Shown here piece after piece: positions 57,486-64,000 of a stretch of DNA of 64,000 bases (positions are counted from its first letter, which is position 1; each line of letters opens with the position of its first letter). Origin of the DNA: Bog-473 sp963750075 (lineage in GTDB: Bacteria > Actinomycetota > Acidimicrobiia > Acidimicrobiales > RAAP-2). A model generated the notes under the pieces. The model was not told where the DNA came from. It ran no database searches and saw nothing but the letters and a program-made list of their open reading frames with translations. The stretch lies in contig CAVVPG010000006.1 in the NCBI GenBank assembly GCA_963750075.1, positions 62,001 through 126,000 of the forward strand, read 5' to 3'. The translations under genes and the position numbers were made by a program.

Positions 57486-58642
57486 TGCCCCATCCCCACA
57501 CCCTGGGAACGCTGGAAGAACTTGCCCTCGGTCTGCAGCGACGGCGCCACCATGACCTCGGCCTTCTGGAACTCCTTGACCGTCTCGTAGCCGCACGTCG
57601 CCATCGCCGTGCGCAGTGCGCCGAACAGGTTCATGCGGCCGTCGTTCTCGTGCGCAGGGCCGAGCAGGATCTCGCGCAGGCTGCCGCGCACCGACGTGCG
57701 CACCCGCGCCCCCCGGGGCAGCGTGGGGTGGAAGGTGGCCATGCCCCAGTGGAAGCCCCGCGCCGGCGCCTCGACGGCGGAGGACAGCGGCGAGCCCAGC
57801 ATGACGGCGTCGGCGCCGCAGGCGATGGCCTTGGCGATGTCGCCCCCCTTGGACATGCCGCCGTCGGCGATCACGTGCACGTAGACGCCGGTCTCGTCGA
57901 GATGGCGCATGCGGGCGCCGGCCACGTCCGCGATGGCGGTGGCCTGGGGCACGCCGATCCCGAGCACGCCCCGGCTGGTGCAGGCGTTCCCCGGGCCGAC
58001 ACCGACGAGGACGCCCACGGCGCCCGTGCGCATGAGGTGCAGGCCGGCCTGGTAGGAGGCGCAGCCGCCCACGATGACGGGGATGTCGAACTCGCGGATG
58101 AAGCGCTTGAGGTTGAGCGGCTCCGAGGTCTTGGACACGTGCTCGGCCGAGACGACCGTCCCCTGGATCACGAGCAGGTCGAGCTCGGCGGCCAGGATGG
58201 CCTTGGCCAGCGACACGGTGCGCTGGGGGGTGACGGAGGCGGCGGTCGTGATGCCGGCCTCCTTCATCGCCCGGATGCGCGCCGTCACCAGCTCGGGGAC
58301 GATCGGCTCCTGGTACATCTGCTGCATGCGGGCCGTCGCCTTGTCGTCGTCGAGCTCGCGGATCTCGTCGAAGAGCGGGGTCGGGTCCTCGTAGCGGGTC
58401 CAGAGGCCCTCGAGATTGAGGACGCCCAGGCCGCCGAGGCGCCCCAGCTCGATGGCGGTGGCCGGGCTCATCACCCCGTCCATCGCCGCGCCCAGCAGGG
58501 GCAGGTTGAAGCGGTAGGCGTCGATCTCCCAGGAGATGTCGACGTCCTCGGGATCCCTGGTCCGCCGGCTCGGGACGATCGCGATGTCGTCGAATCCGTA
58601 GGCCTGACGCCCCGACTTGAAGATGCCGATCTCGATCTCAGC
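57482..58642 (-). CDS. GuaB3 family IMP dehydrogenase-related protein
   Basis: The ~386-residue TIM-barrel protein resembles IMP dehydrogenase without CBS domains. The catalytic cysteine is in VGVGPGNACTSRGVLGIGVP, the first barrel strand is in YGFDDIAIVPSRRTRDPEDV, and HVIADGGMSKGGDIAKAIAC forms the phosphate loop. GuaB3 proteins are common beside guaA in actinobacteria. GTG 58642 is preferred (GGAGGG before it, family-like AEIEIGIFKSGRQAYG); ATG 58663 is seven codons upstream. The reaction of GuaB3 is less certain than that of GuaB. Confidence 0.92.
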   Translation of the reverse strand, partial: AEIEIGIFKSGRQAYGFDDIAIVPSRRTRDPEDVDISWEIDAYRFNLPLLGAAMDGVMSPATAIELGRLGGLGVLNLEGLWTRYEDPTPLFDEIRELDDDKATARMQQMYQEPIVPELVTARIRAMKEAGITTAASVTPQRTVSLAKAILAAELDLLVIQGTVVSAEHVSKTSEPLNLKRFIREFDIPVIVGGCASYQAGLHLMRTGAVGVLVGVGPGNACTSRGVLGIGVPQATAIADVAGARMRHLDETGVYVHVIADGGMSKGGDIAKAIACGADAVMLGSPLSSAVEAPARGFHWGMATFHPTLPRGARVRTSVRGSLREILLGPAHENDGRMNLFGALRTAMATCGYETVKEFQKAEVMVAPSLQTEGKFFQRSQGVGMGH

Positions 58643-58795
58643 CACTTGCTCGCCCTCCGGCATTCGTGGGGCCGGTACGGCTCACGAACCACACCGGCAT
58701 GTCTGACGACTCAATTGCGAACGCCGGGCCGACACGCCGACGATCCTCCATCCTACTCCGTGCCTGCTCCTCTCCCGGCTGCTTCCGTGCTCGAC

Positions 58796-59500
58796 ATGCG
58801 GCCGGTGGCCGGCCGCCCCGGCGCCGCCGGTTGGCGCGAGACTGCGGCGGTGCCTGACCAGGACTCCGCCGGCACCGTGACGAGGGGCATGCGCTCGCTG
58901 CTGGCCCGCCGGGACGCCGAGCTGGCGGCCGGAGCCTCGCCCGTGGGGTGGAAGATCGGCTTCAACACGCCCGCGATCCAGCAGCACTTCGGGCTGAGCG
59001 ACCCCGTCGTCGGCTACCTGGTCGACACGGGGGTCGTGCCCGACGGCGGCACCGTGGCGGTGACGGGCTGGTCCATGCCCGCCGTCGAGGTGGAGGTGGC
59101 AGTCCGCGTCGACGGGCTGGGCCGGGTGGCCGGGTTGGCACCCGCCCTCGAGCTGGTCGACCTCGACATGGACTTCGGCGACCTGGCGGCGGTGCTCGCC
59201 GGCAACATCTGCCACCGCGCCGTCGTCTTCGGCCCCGAGGTCCCCGGCCTCGACCCGTGGGCCGTCCGCGTCACCCTGCAGAAGAACGGCGAGGACGCGG
59301 CGGAGGGCCGGCTCACCGAGGACCCCGCCACGACGGCCGCGTTCGTGCGGTCGTTCCTCGCCGCCCACGGGGCGACGCTGGAGGAGGGCGACCGCATCAT
59401 CGCCGGGTCGATGGTGGCGCCGCTGGCCGTGGCGGCGGGCGACCACATAGAGGTCGGGTTCGGCCCGCTGGGCGAGCTGGGCCTGCGCTTCGGCGCCTAG
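58796..59500 (+). CDS. Fumarylacetoacetate hydrolase family protein (hydratase-like)
   Basis: The ~234-residue protein resembles 2-keto-4-pentenoate hydratases/FAH enzymes of aromatic degradation: VGWKIGFNTPAIQQHFGLSD, PAVEVEVAVRVDGLG with metal-binding acidic residues, AVLAGNICHRAVVFGPE and IIAGSMVAPLAVAAGDHIEV. Start is uncertain: ATG 58796, with GTG at 58787 and 58760. The long plus-strand frame further upstream is antisense to guaB3. Its stop overlaps the Nudix stop on the other strand. Confidence 0.82.
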   Translation: MRPVAGRPGAAGWRETAAVPDQDSAGTVTRGMRSLLARRDAELAAGASPVGWKIGFNTPAIQQHFGLSDPVVGYLVDTGVVPDGGTVAVTGWSMPAVEVEVAVRVDGLGRVAGLAPALELVDLDMDFGDLAAVLAGNICHRAVVFGPEVPGLDPWAVRVTLQKNGEDAAEGRLTEDPATTAAFVRSFLAAHGATLEEGDRIIAGSMVAPLAVAAGDHIEVGFGPLGELGLRFGA

Positions 59501-60261
59501 AACCCGTTCCGCCCCGTCAGCACGATGGACAGCAGCTCGTGGAGCATGTGCGCGGTCGCGCCCCAGATCAGCTCGCCGGACACCTCGAAGAACCAGACCG
59601 CAAAGGAGTCGTCGGCGGCGCCCGGGATGGTCCGCCCCGGAATCTGCCAGCGCTCCTCGTGGAAGATGGCGGGGTCGGCCAGCTCGGCCAGCGACACGTC
59701 GAAGACGCGCTCCACCTCGTGCGGGCTGGGCACCAGGTGCGGCCGCCCGGGCAGCGTGCCGAGCACCGGCATGATCAACGACCCCGACACCATGGTCAGT
59801 ACCGGGTGGATCCACCCGGCGATCGTCACGAGGGACGGGAGCAGGCCGACCTCCTCTTGCGCCTCGCGCAGCGCGGCCACCGGCGCGTCCTCCCCTTCGT
59901 CGAGGCGCCCGCCGGGGAAACTGACCTCGCCCCGATGCGTCCGCAGGCCGACCGAGCGCCGGGTCAGGACGAGCCGGGCTTCGCCGGACTCCTCGAAGAG
60001 CGCGGCAAGCACCGCGGCGTTGACGTGGCGCACGGCGGGCGCGTTCGACTCGTTGACCAGGATCGTCTGCCCGAGGACCCCGTCCGAGCCGAGGTCCTCG
60101 GGCACCGGCCCGCGCTGCCCGAGCAGGTCCAGGGCGTCGAGCACGCGGTCGATCCCGATGCCGGTGCGCCGCGCCGGCGTGACCTCGCCCCACGGCGCGG
60201 GCTCGCCCGGTCGCCAGGTGAGGGGACGGGGGACCACCTGGGGCGGCACCGGTCGGGACAT
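59497..60261 (-). CDS. Nudix hydrolase, CoA pyrophosphatase-like
   Basis: The 254-residue protein has a full Nudix box, GGRLDEGEDAPVAALREAQE-EVGL (about 117-140), with SFPGG just before it and a preceding LVLTRRSVGLRTHRGEVSFP, the pattern of NudL/CoA-diphosphatase enzymes that cleave CoA and its esters. ATG 60261 gives MSRPVPPQVV; longer frame is shadow. It ends tail to tail with the FAH gene, overlapping by two to four bases. Confidence 0.92.
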   Translation of the reverse strand: MSRPVPPQVVPRPLTWRPGEPAPWGEVTPARRTGIGIDRVLDALDLLGQRGPVPEDLGSDGVLGQTILVNESNAPAVRHVNAAVLAALFEESGEARLVLTRRSVGLRTHRGEVSFPGGRLDEGEDAPVAALREAQEEVGLLPSLVTIAGWIHPVLTMVSGSLIMPVLGTLPGRPHLVPSPHEVERVFDVSLAELADPAIFHEERWQIPGRTIPGAADDSFAVWFFEVSGELIWGATAHMLHELLSIVLTGRNGF

Positions 60262-60337
60262 CTGCGCCACGCTAACGGGACCCGGCGGTACGCGGCCCCG
60301 ACGGCGGCGCTCCACTGCCTGGCTACGCTCTCGGCCC

Positions 60338-61195
60338 ATGACGTCCCCGGAGGAGCTGCAGGCCCAGGCCGACGCGTTGGCCTGGTACCACACCATCGAC
60401 CTCGGCCACGGCGTCGTGACCAAGGGCATCGGCGTCCAGGAGACCGGCTCCGAGATCCTCCCCGACGTCTCGGGGCGCAGCGTGCTGGACATCGGCGCCT
60501 GGGACGGGAAGTTCTCGTTCCTGGCCGAGCAGGGCGGGGCGGCCCGGGTGGTCGCGCTCGACCACTACGCCTGGGGAATCGACTTCGTGGCCCGGGGCGC
60601 CTACTGGGCGGAGTGCATCCACAACGGCACCTTCCCCGACCAGACGCGCGACGAGGCCGACTTCTGGCTCCCCGACCTCCCGGGGCGGCGGGGCTTCGAG
60701 TTCGCGTCGGCCGCGCTCGGCTCCAAGGTGGAGCCCGTCGTCGCCGACTTCCAGACAGTCGACCTCGACGGTCTCGGCCGGTTCGACGTCGTGCTCTACC
60801 TCGGCGTGCTCTACCACATGAAGGAGCCGCTGACCTGCCTCGAGCGGGTGCGGGCCGTGACCAAGGAGGTGGCCGTGGTCGAGACCGAGGCGGTGCACCT
60901 GCAGGGGCTCGACGGCGAGGCCCTCATGCAGTTCCATGCCGGGAGCTCGCTGCGCACCGACTTCGGGAACTGGTACGTGCCGACGATCGGGGCGCTGCAC
61001 AACCTCTGCCGCGCCGCGGGGTTCTCCGACGTGCGCACGGTGGTGGGGCCACCGGACACGCCTCCCCCGCCCGACCCGGCACCGGGCCTGCGCGAGCGGC
61101 TCGGGCGGCGCATCGGGGGCATCGCGCCGGAGACGCCCGTCGAGTGGTCGGCGCCGAGCGTCAATTACCGCGCCATCGTCCACGCCTACGCGTAG
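60338..61195 (+). CDS. SAM-dependent methyltransferase, CmoB/DUF1698-like
   Basis: The 285-residue class I methyltransferase has motif I VLDIGAWDGKFSFLAEQGGA, motif II-like VALDHYAWGI and a DUF1698/CmoB-like central part FDVVLYLGVLYHMKEPLTCL. CmoB itself works on tRNA, but the longer C-terminal part here, with RTDFGNWYVPTIGALHNLCR, is typical of general CmoB-like methyltransferases of sugars or small molecules. Tail to tail with the next gene, six nt apart. Confidence 0.85.
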   Translation: MTSPEELQAQADALAWYHTIDLGHGVVTKGIGVQETGSEILPDVSGRSVLDIGAWDGKFSFLAEQGGAARVVALDHYAWGIDFVARGAYWAECIHNGTFPDQTRDEADFWLPDLPGRRGFEFASAALGSKVEPVVADFQTVDLDGLGRFDVVLYLGVLYHMKEPLTCLERVRAVTKEVAVVETEAVHLQGLDGEALMQFHAGSSLRTDFGNWYVPTIGALHNLCRAAGFSDVRTVVGPPDTPPPPDPAPGLRERLGRRIGGIAPETPVEWSAPSVNYRAIVHAYA

Positions 61196-61201
61196 CCGGC
61201 C

Positions 61202-62215
61202 TCAGGCGCCGGCGGGCGGCCCCCTCCGGCGGCCGAACGACCGCCGGGCCGCGCGCAGGGCGCGGGGCGCGAGCGCCTCGGGGCCCACCACGCGCCAGCG
61301 GGCCCTCTGCGCCAGCGCCGTGAGCCCGGGGCCGGCCGGGCGCCGGCACACGTAGCCCAGCAGGTAGCAGTCCTCGATCTCGTCGAAGAGGCCGCGCTTG
61401 GTCGCCAGCTCCCCTGCGTCGAAGACACCGCGGGCCACCGAGTCGCCGCCGTAGTTGATGCCGACGGCCCGCTCGATCACGAAGCCGTTCCCGCCGAGCA
61501 TGGCGGCCATCTCGGGGTGCGAGTACTCGTACTTGTGGTCGGGGTCGATGAAGGCGTCCTGCTGCAACCGGGTCAGCCGGCTGTTGGGGGTGTCGAGGGC
61601 GAGCACGCCGCCGGGCCGCAGCACGCGGCGAGCCTGCGCCAGCACGCTGTCGGCCTGGCGCCGGGTGACGTGCTCGATGCTCTGCCCGCTGTACACCATG
61701 TCGAAGGACCCGGACGGGTAGGAGCGCAGGTCGGTCATGGAGTGGTAACGGTACGTGACGAGCCCCCGCGGGGTGTGGGCGGAGCCGGGACGGGACTCGT
61801 CCCGGTAGAGCTCGTGGCGGTCCTCGCTCGGGAGGTCGACGACGGTCAACTCCTCGAAGGGATAGGGGTAGCCCATGAGCACCAGCGCCCCGGACGGGTC
61901 ACCGACGGCCGCGCCGCCGATGTCGAGGATCCGCCGGGCGCGGGGAAGGCTGCGGATGAAGACGCCGCGTCCGTAGTGGAGCGACGGGCCGAACTCCGTC
62001 ATGGGGGCGGCGTGGCTCCATTCCGCGGAGTCGACGAGCCACTCGACGAGCTGGCGCGGGGAGAGCGCCCCGCTCTCGAGCTCGCGCACGTACGCGCCGT
62101 CGTCGCTGAGCACGGGCTCGCGGCCGAAGAGGAGGTGGAAGAGCCCGCGGAGGAGCTGCCTGGGCGGCAGGTCCTCGATCAGCCCCGACTCGGGGAGCGC
62201 CGGCTGGTCACTCAT
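61202..62215 (-). CDS. SAM-dependent methyltransferase with N-terminal DUF4214-like region
   Basis: The 337-residue protein starts with a linker-like helical module (LLRGLFHLLFGREPVLSDDG, LVEWLVDSAEW) that looks like DUF4214, followed by a class I methyltransferase domain: ARRILDIGGAAVGDPSG, YPSGSFDMVYSGQSIEHVTR and RRVLRPGGVLALDTPNSRLT. DUF4214 modules often accompany surface-glycan enzymes. It is divergent from the small gene at 62334. Confidence 0.82.
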   Translation of the reverse strand: MSDQPALPESGLIEDLPPRQLLRGLFHLLFGREPVLSDDGAYVRELESGALSPRQLVEWLVDSAEWSHAAPMTEFGPSLHYGRGVFIRSLPRARRILDIGGAAVGDPSGALVLMGYPYPFEELTVVDLPSEDRHELYRDESRPGSAHTPRGLVTYRYHSMTDLRSYPSGSFDMVYSGQSIEHVTRRQADSVLAQARRVLRPGGVLALDTPNSRLTRLQQDAFIDPDHKYEYSHPEMAAMLGGNGFVIERAVGINYGGDSVARGVFDAGELATKRGLFDEIEDCYLLGYVCRRPAGPGLTALAQRARWRVVGPEALAPRALRAARRSFGRRRGPPAGA

Positions 62216-62333
62216 TGCGGGCGAGGGTAGACGACGGGCACGAGACCCACGGGAGGGACGGCAAGCAGAGCGGCGTGTAACTCCGCTCCGTGAGCGCCGT
62301 CAACCTCCGCGACGCAACCGAGAAGGAGACGCC

Positions 62334-62615
62334 ATGAGCGAGACGAGCTTGGGGATCGACGACGTGGAGCGCCTCGCGGCCATCCTCGACTCCGTGGAGC
62401 TGGGCGAGAGCAACCGGGCGACCCTGCAGGCCGTCTTCGCCCTCGCCGGGCAGGCAGCGGGGGCGGACGCGGACGAGGTGGGCGGGTTCAGCTTCGACGC
62501 CGTCAGCTGGAGCGGAGGAGGAGGCGACGACCACCCGCCGGAGAACCTGGGCCCCGGTGGCGGTCTCTTCCAGACCTTCTGCGCCAACGGCCAACACATC
62601 GGCAAGCTGGGCTAG
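62334..62615 (+). CDS. Small 93-residue protein, possible precursor peptide
   Basis: ATG 62334 is preceded by AAGGAG at ideal spacing, so the gene is likely real. The acidic, helical N-terminus (MSETSLGIDDVERLAAILDS, LQAVFALAGQAAGADADE) is followed by a Gly-rich C-terminus with single Trp and Cys, ending GGGLFQTFCANGQHIGKLG. This two-part look recalls leader and core of modified peptides, and two methyltransferase genes flank it, but I see no RiPP maturase here. Function unknown. Confidence 0.65.
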   Translation: MSETSLGIDDVERLAAILDSVELGESNRATLQAVFALAGQAAGADADEVGGFSFDAVSWSGGGGDDHPPENLGPGGGLFQTFCANGQHIGKLG

Positions 62616-62772
62616 GGCTCGGTACGGCCGGCGAGGCCCGGCCCCGGACGCGCCGCAGCCGGGTCCGAGGACCCGGCTGCGAAGCCCGACACAGCGCAAG
62701 GATAGCGCTGGAGTTCACGCAAAGACGAGCGCCCCGGCGCGGTGCGCCCGGGCCGACCACGCAAAGCGTTCG

Positions 62773-62808
62773 TTACATCATCCCACCCATCCCACCCATG
62801 CCGCCCAT
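62773..62808 (-). other. GroEL-like GGM tail reading
   Basis: On the minus strand, 36 bases read MGGMGGMGGMM and a TAA, the classic last residues of GroEL. The upstream codons are an arginine run in this frame, or Gly in the next, and no GroEL body precedes it. It may be a remnant of a groEL 3' end, or chance in G-rich DNA. Confidence 0.35.
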
Positions 62809-62889
62809 TCGCCGCCGCCGCCGTCGGCGCCCGGCGGGCGACCGCCCGGGCGGTGCGTCGTTTGCCGCCTCGTGGTCGGGGCCGCCGAC

Positions 62890-64000
62890 CTACCCGGTCG
62901 GCCGTGGAGCCCTCCGCCGCCTGCGGCTGTAGACCCACGCGGCGCCCATGATGGCCGCCCCGGCGAGCGCCAGCACCGGGAGGGCGCCAAACTCGGGCGT
63001 CGCAGTGGGTGGGCCGGGATTCACGACGTACCCGAGCGCGTCGTCGAAGGTGTACGGCGACGCGCAGGACGGCTGCGTGCCCGCGGGCGTACTGCCGGGC
63101 GGGATGGCATCAGCGAGCCAATCGTTCGTCGTGCTGTCGTTGCATTGGTAGAGCTGCAACGCATCCGTCCCGTCGGTCGGCGCGGATGGGTAGACGTAGC
63201 CCTGTATGCCGAGGCTGGTCGGTGGCGGACCCGACTGGGGCACGTCGCTGTCGGCGCAGTTGCCGGTCGGATCGAGGGACAGGTAATCCCCCTGGCCGCC
63301 ATCAGTGCAGGCGTAGAGCGCCTCGAGGCCCGGACCCGGGTTCTGGTAGATGTAGCCGAGCGTCGTCTCGCCGCCGTAGCCGGGGGGAGGTTGGTGCACG
63401 TTGACCCCCATCCAGTGGCAGGGAATGCAGGGGGAGTTGCCCGAGCCGCTCGGGAGCATCCACCTGTTGAGGGCTACGTAGGGATTCGAGGCGACGTAGG
63501 GTACGAGCTTGCCGATCTGGTGTCCGTTGGTGTCCGAGAACCAGATGTTCCCGTCGCTGCCGAGGGTGATGCCCTCCGGGTCGACGAGACCCGGGTCGGT
63601 GTAGTCGTAGAAGACCCCGGTCGACGGGATGAATTCCCAGACGGCGCCCTGCGTCGTGAAGTAGACGTTCCCGTCGGATCCCTCCGTGATGTCCTTCGGC
63701 GCGGCGCCACCGGGAATTGGATATTCCGTGCCCTGACAGGACCCGTCGTACTGCCAGATGCTGCCACGGCCGGCATCGGCGAACCAGAGACCGGCCGAAC
63801 CGGACGCGAGGTTCACGATGTCCGAGTTGCTGGGGAAGAACTGGTCCGCCGACCCGATGCACGACGTAAGGGTCCCCGAGGAGTAGAAGCCGTAGTCCCT
63901 TGTTCCTTGGATCAGGTCGATCTCGCCCGAAGGACCTGTCGCCATGGACGTCACGGGCACAAGGGTCGCGGCGGCGTCGGAAACCACCGGGAAGCCGGTG
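62890..64000 (-). CDS. Vgb-like beta-propeller surface protein with TPEFG C-terminal tail (5' end beyond window)
   Basis: The frame is open to the window edge, so the N-terminus is missing. The first part has propeller repeats of the virginiamycin B lyase/NHL type (GLWFADAGRGSIWQYDG, DITEGSDGNVYFTTQG, EGITLGSDGNIWFSDTNGHQ). The second part has Cys-rich repeats (LYACTDGGQGDYLS, LYQCNDSTTNDW). The C-terminus is TPEFG, a hydrophobic stretch (ALPVLALAGAAIMGAAWVY) and SRRRRR, a PEP/PEF-CTERM-like signal for exosortase. It is probably a surface protein handled by the exosortase at 14.6-16.4 kb, which is inference. Confidence 0.75.
   Translation of the reverse strand, partial: TGFPVVSDAAATLVPVTSMATGPSGEIDLIQGTRDYGFYSSGTLTSCIGSADQFFPSNSDIVNLASGSAGLWFADAGRGSIWQYDGSCQGTEYPIPGGAAPKDITEGSDGNVYFTTQGAVWEFIPSTGVFYDYTDPGLVDPEGITLGSDGNIWFSDTNGHQIGKLVPYVASNPYVALNRWMLPSGSGNSPCIPCHWMGVNVHQPPPGYGGETTLGYIYQNPGPGLEALYACTDGGQGDYLSLDPTGNCADSDVPQSGPPPTSLGIQGYVYPSAPTDGTDALQLYQCNDSTTNDWLADAIPPGSTPAGTQPSCASPYTFDDALGYVVNPGPPTATPEFGALPVLALAGAAIMGAAWVYSRRRRRAPRPTG

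Noticed and set aside
57485..58795. Long plus-strand frame reading into the FAH gene
   Set aside because: The first ~440 codons are antisense to guaB3; only the part from about 58796 has family similarity.

Overview
The window is high-GC DNA from an actinobacterium. This follows from the frequent GTG starts, the ATGA/GTGA gene overlaps, a GuaB3 protein next to guaA, an F420/Ddn-type reductase, DUF2510-like and DUF3558-like proteins and a class E-type sortase. A member of Acidimicrobiia is my best guess, but it is inferred from gene content only. I saw no rRNA, tRNA, CRISPR array or prophage.

Layout. 1-5.7 kb: circularly permuted ATP-grasp and alpha-E pair, malate and isocitrate dehydrogenases, and a nucleotidyltransferase toxin-antitoxin-like pair with a probable leaderless promoter. 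5.8-9.2 kb: an FtsX-type permease and two small low-complexity proteins. 9.3-13.8 kb: a one-carbon/purine operon (purN-purH-folD-cupin-metF). 13.8-30.6 kb: a long single-strand gene set that looks like one operon. It holds, in transcription order, a secreted protein with a PEP-CTERM-like tail, a large PstS-like protein, an LAxTG-tailed protein, an Ig-repeat protein with six 126-bp repeats, pstC, pstA, two PstS-like proteins with C-terminal anchors, pstB, an exosortase and a small membrane protein. A phosphate-box-like direct repeat lies at its head. 30.9-49.3 kb: an envelope and polysaccharide region with a broken lipoprotein, two paralogous GH5-like secreted hydrolases, a sortase, several lineage-specific membrane or coiled-coil proteins, a complete IS5-type element carrying a SEC-C passenger gene, a GT-C transferase, a DPM-like GT2 and a BcsA-like processive synthase. 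49.4-64 kb: a K+ channel, sucD-sucC, a B12-binding mutase subunit, a Ddn-like reductase, pcrA, guaA, guaB3, an FAH-family protein, a Nudix hydrolase, two methyltransferases, a very small gene, and a partial Vgb-like propeller protein with a TPEFG tail.

How it fits together. The most unusual part is the Pst region. Here the phosphate-binding proteins seem to be held at the surface by C-terminal sorting tails instead of lipoprotein anchors, an exosortase is encoded in the same gene string, and a class E-type sortase lies about 4 kb upstream of its head. The neighbouring region pairs a BcsA-like synthase with two secreted GH5-like enzymes, which suggests a beta-glucan or beta-mannan exopolysaccharide.

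Caution. Genes between about 17.9 and 31.4 kb, and one at 45.37 kb, contain many single-base frameshifts. Adjacent frames rejoin into sensible proteins, so sequencing or assembly indels are the likeliest cause. I give the repaired spans and say so in each entry.
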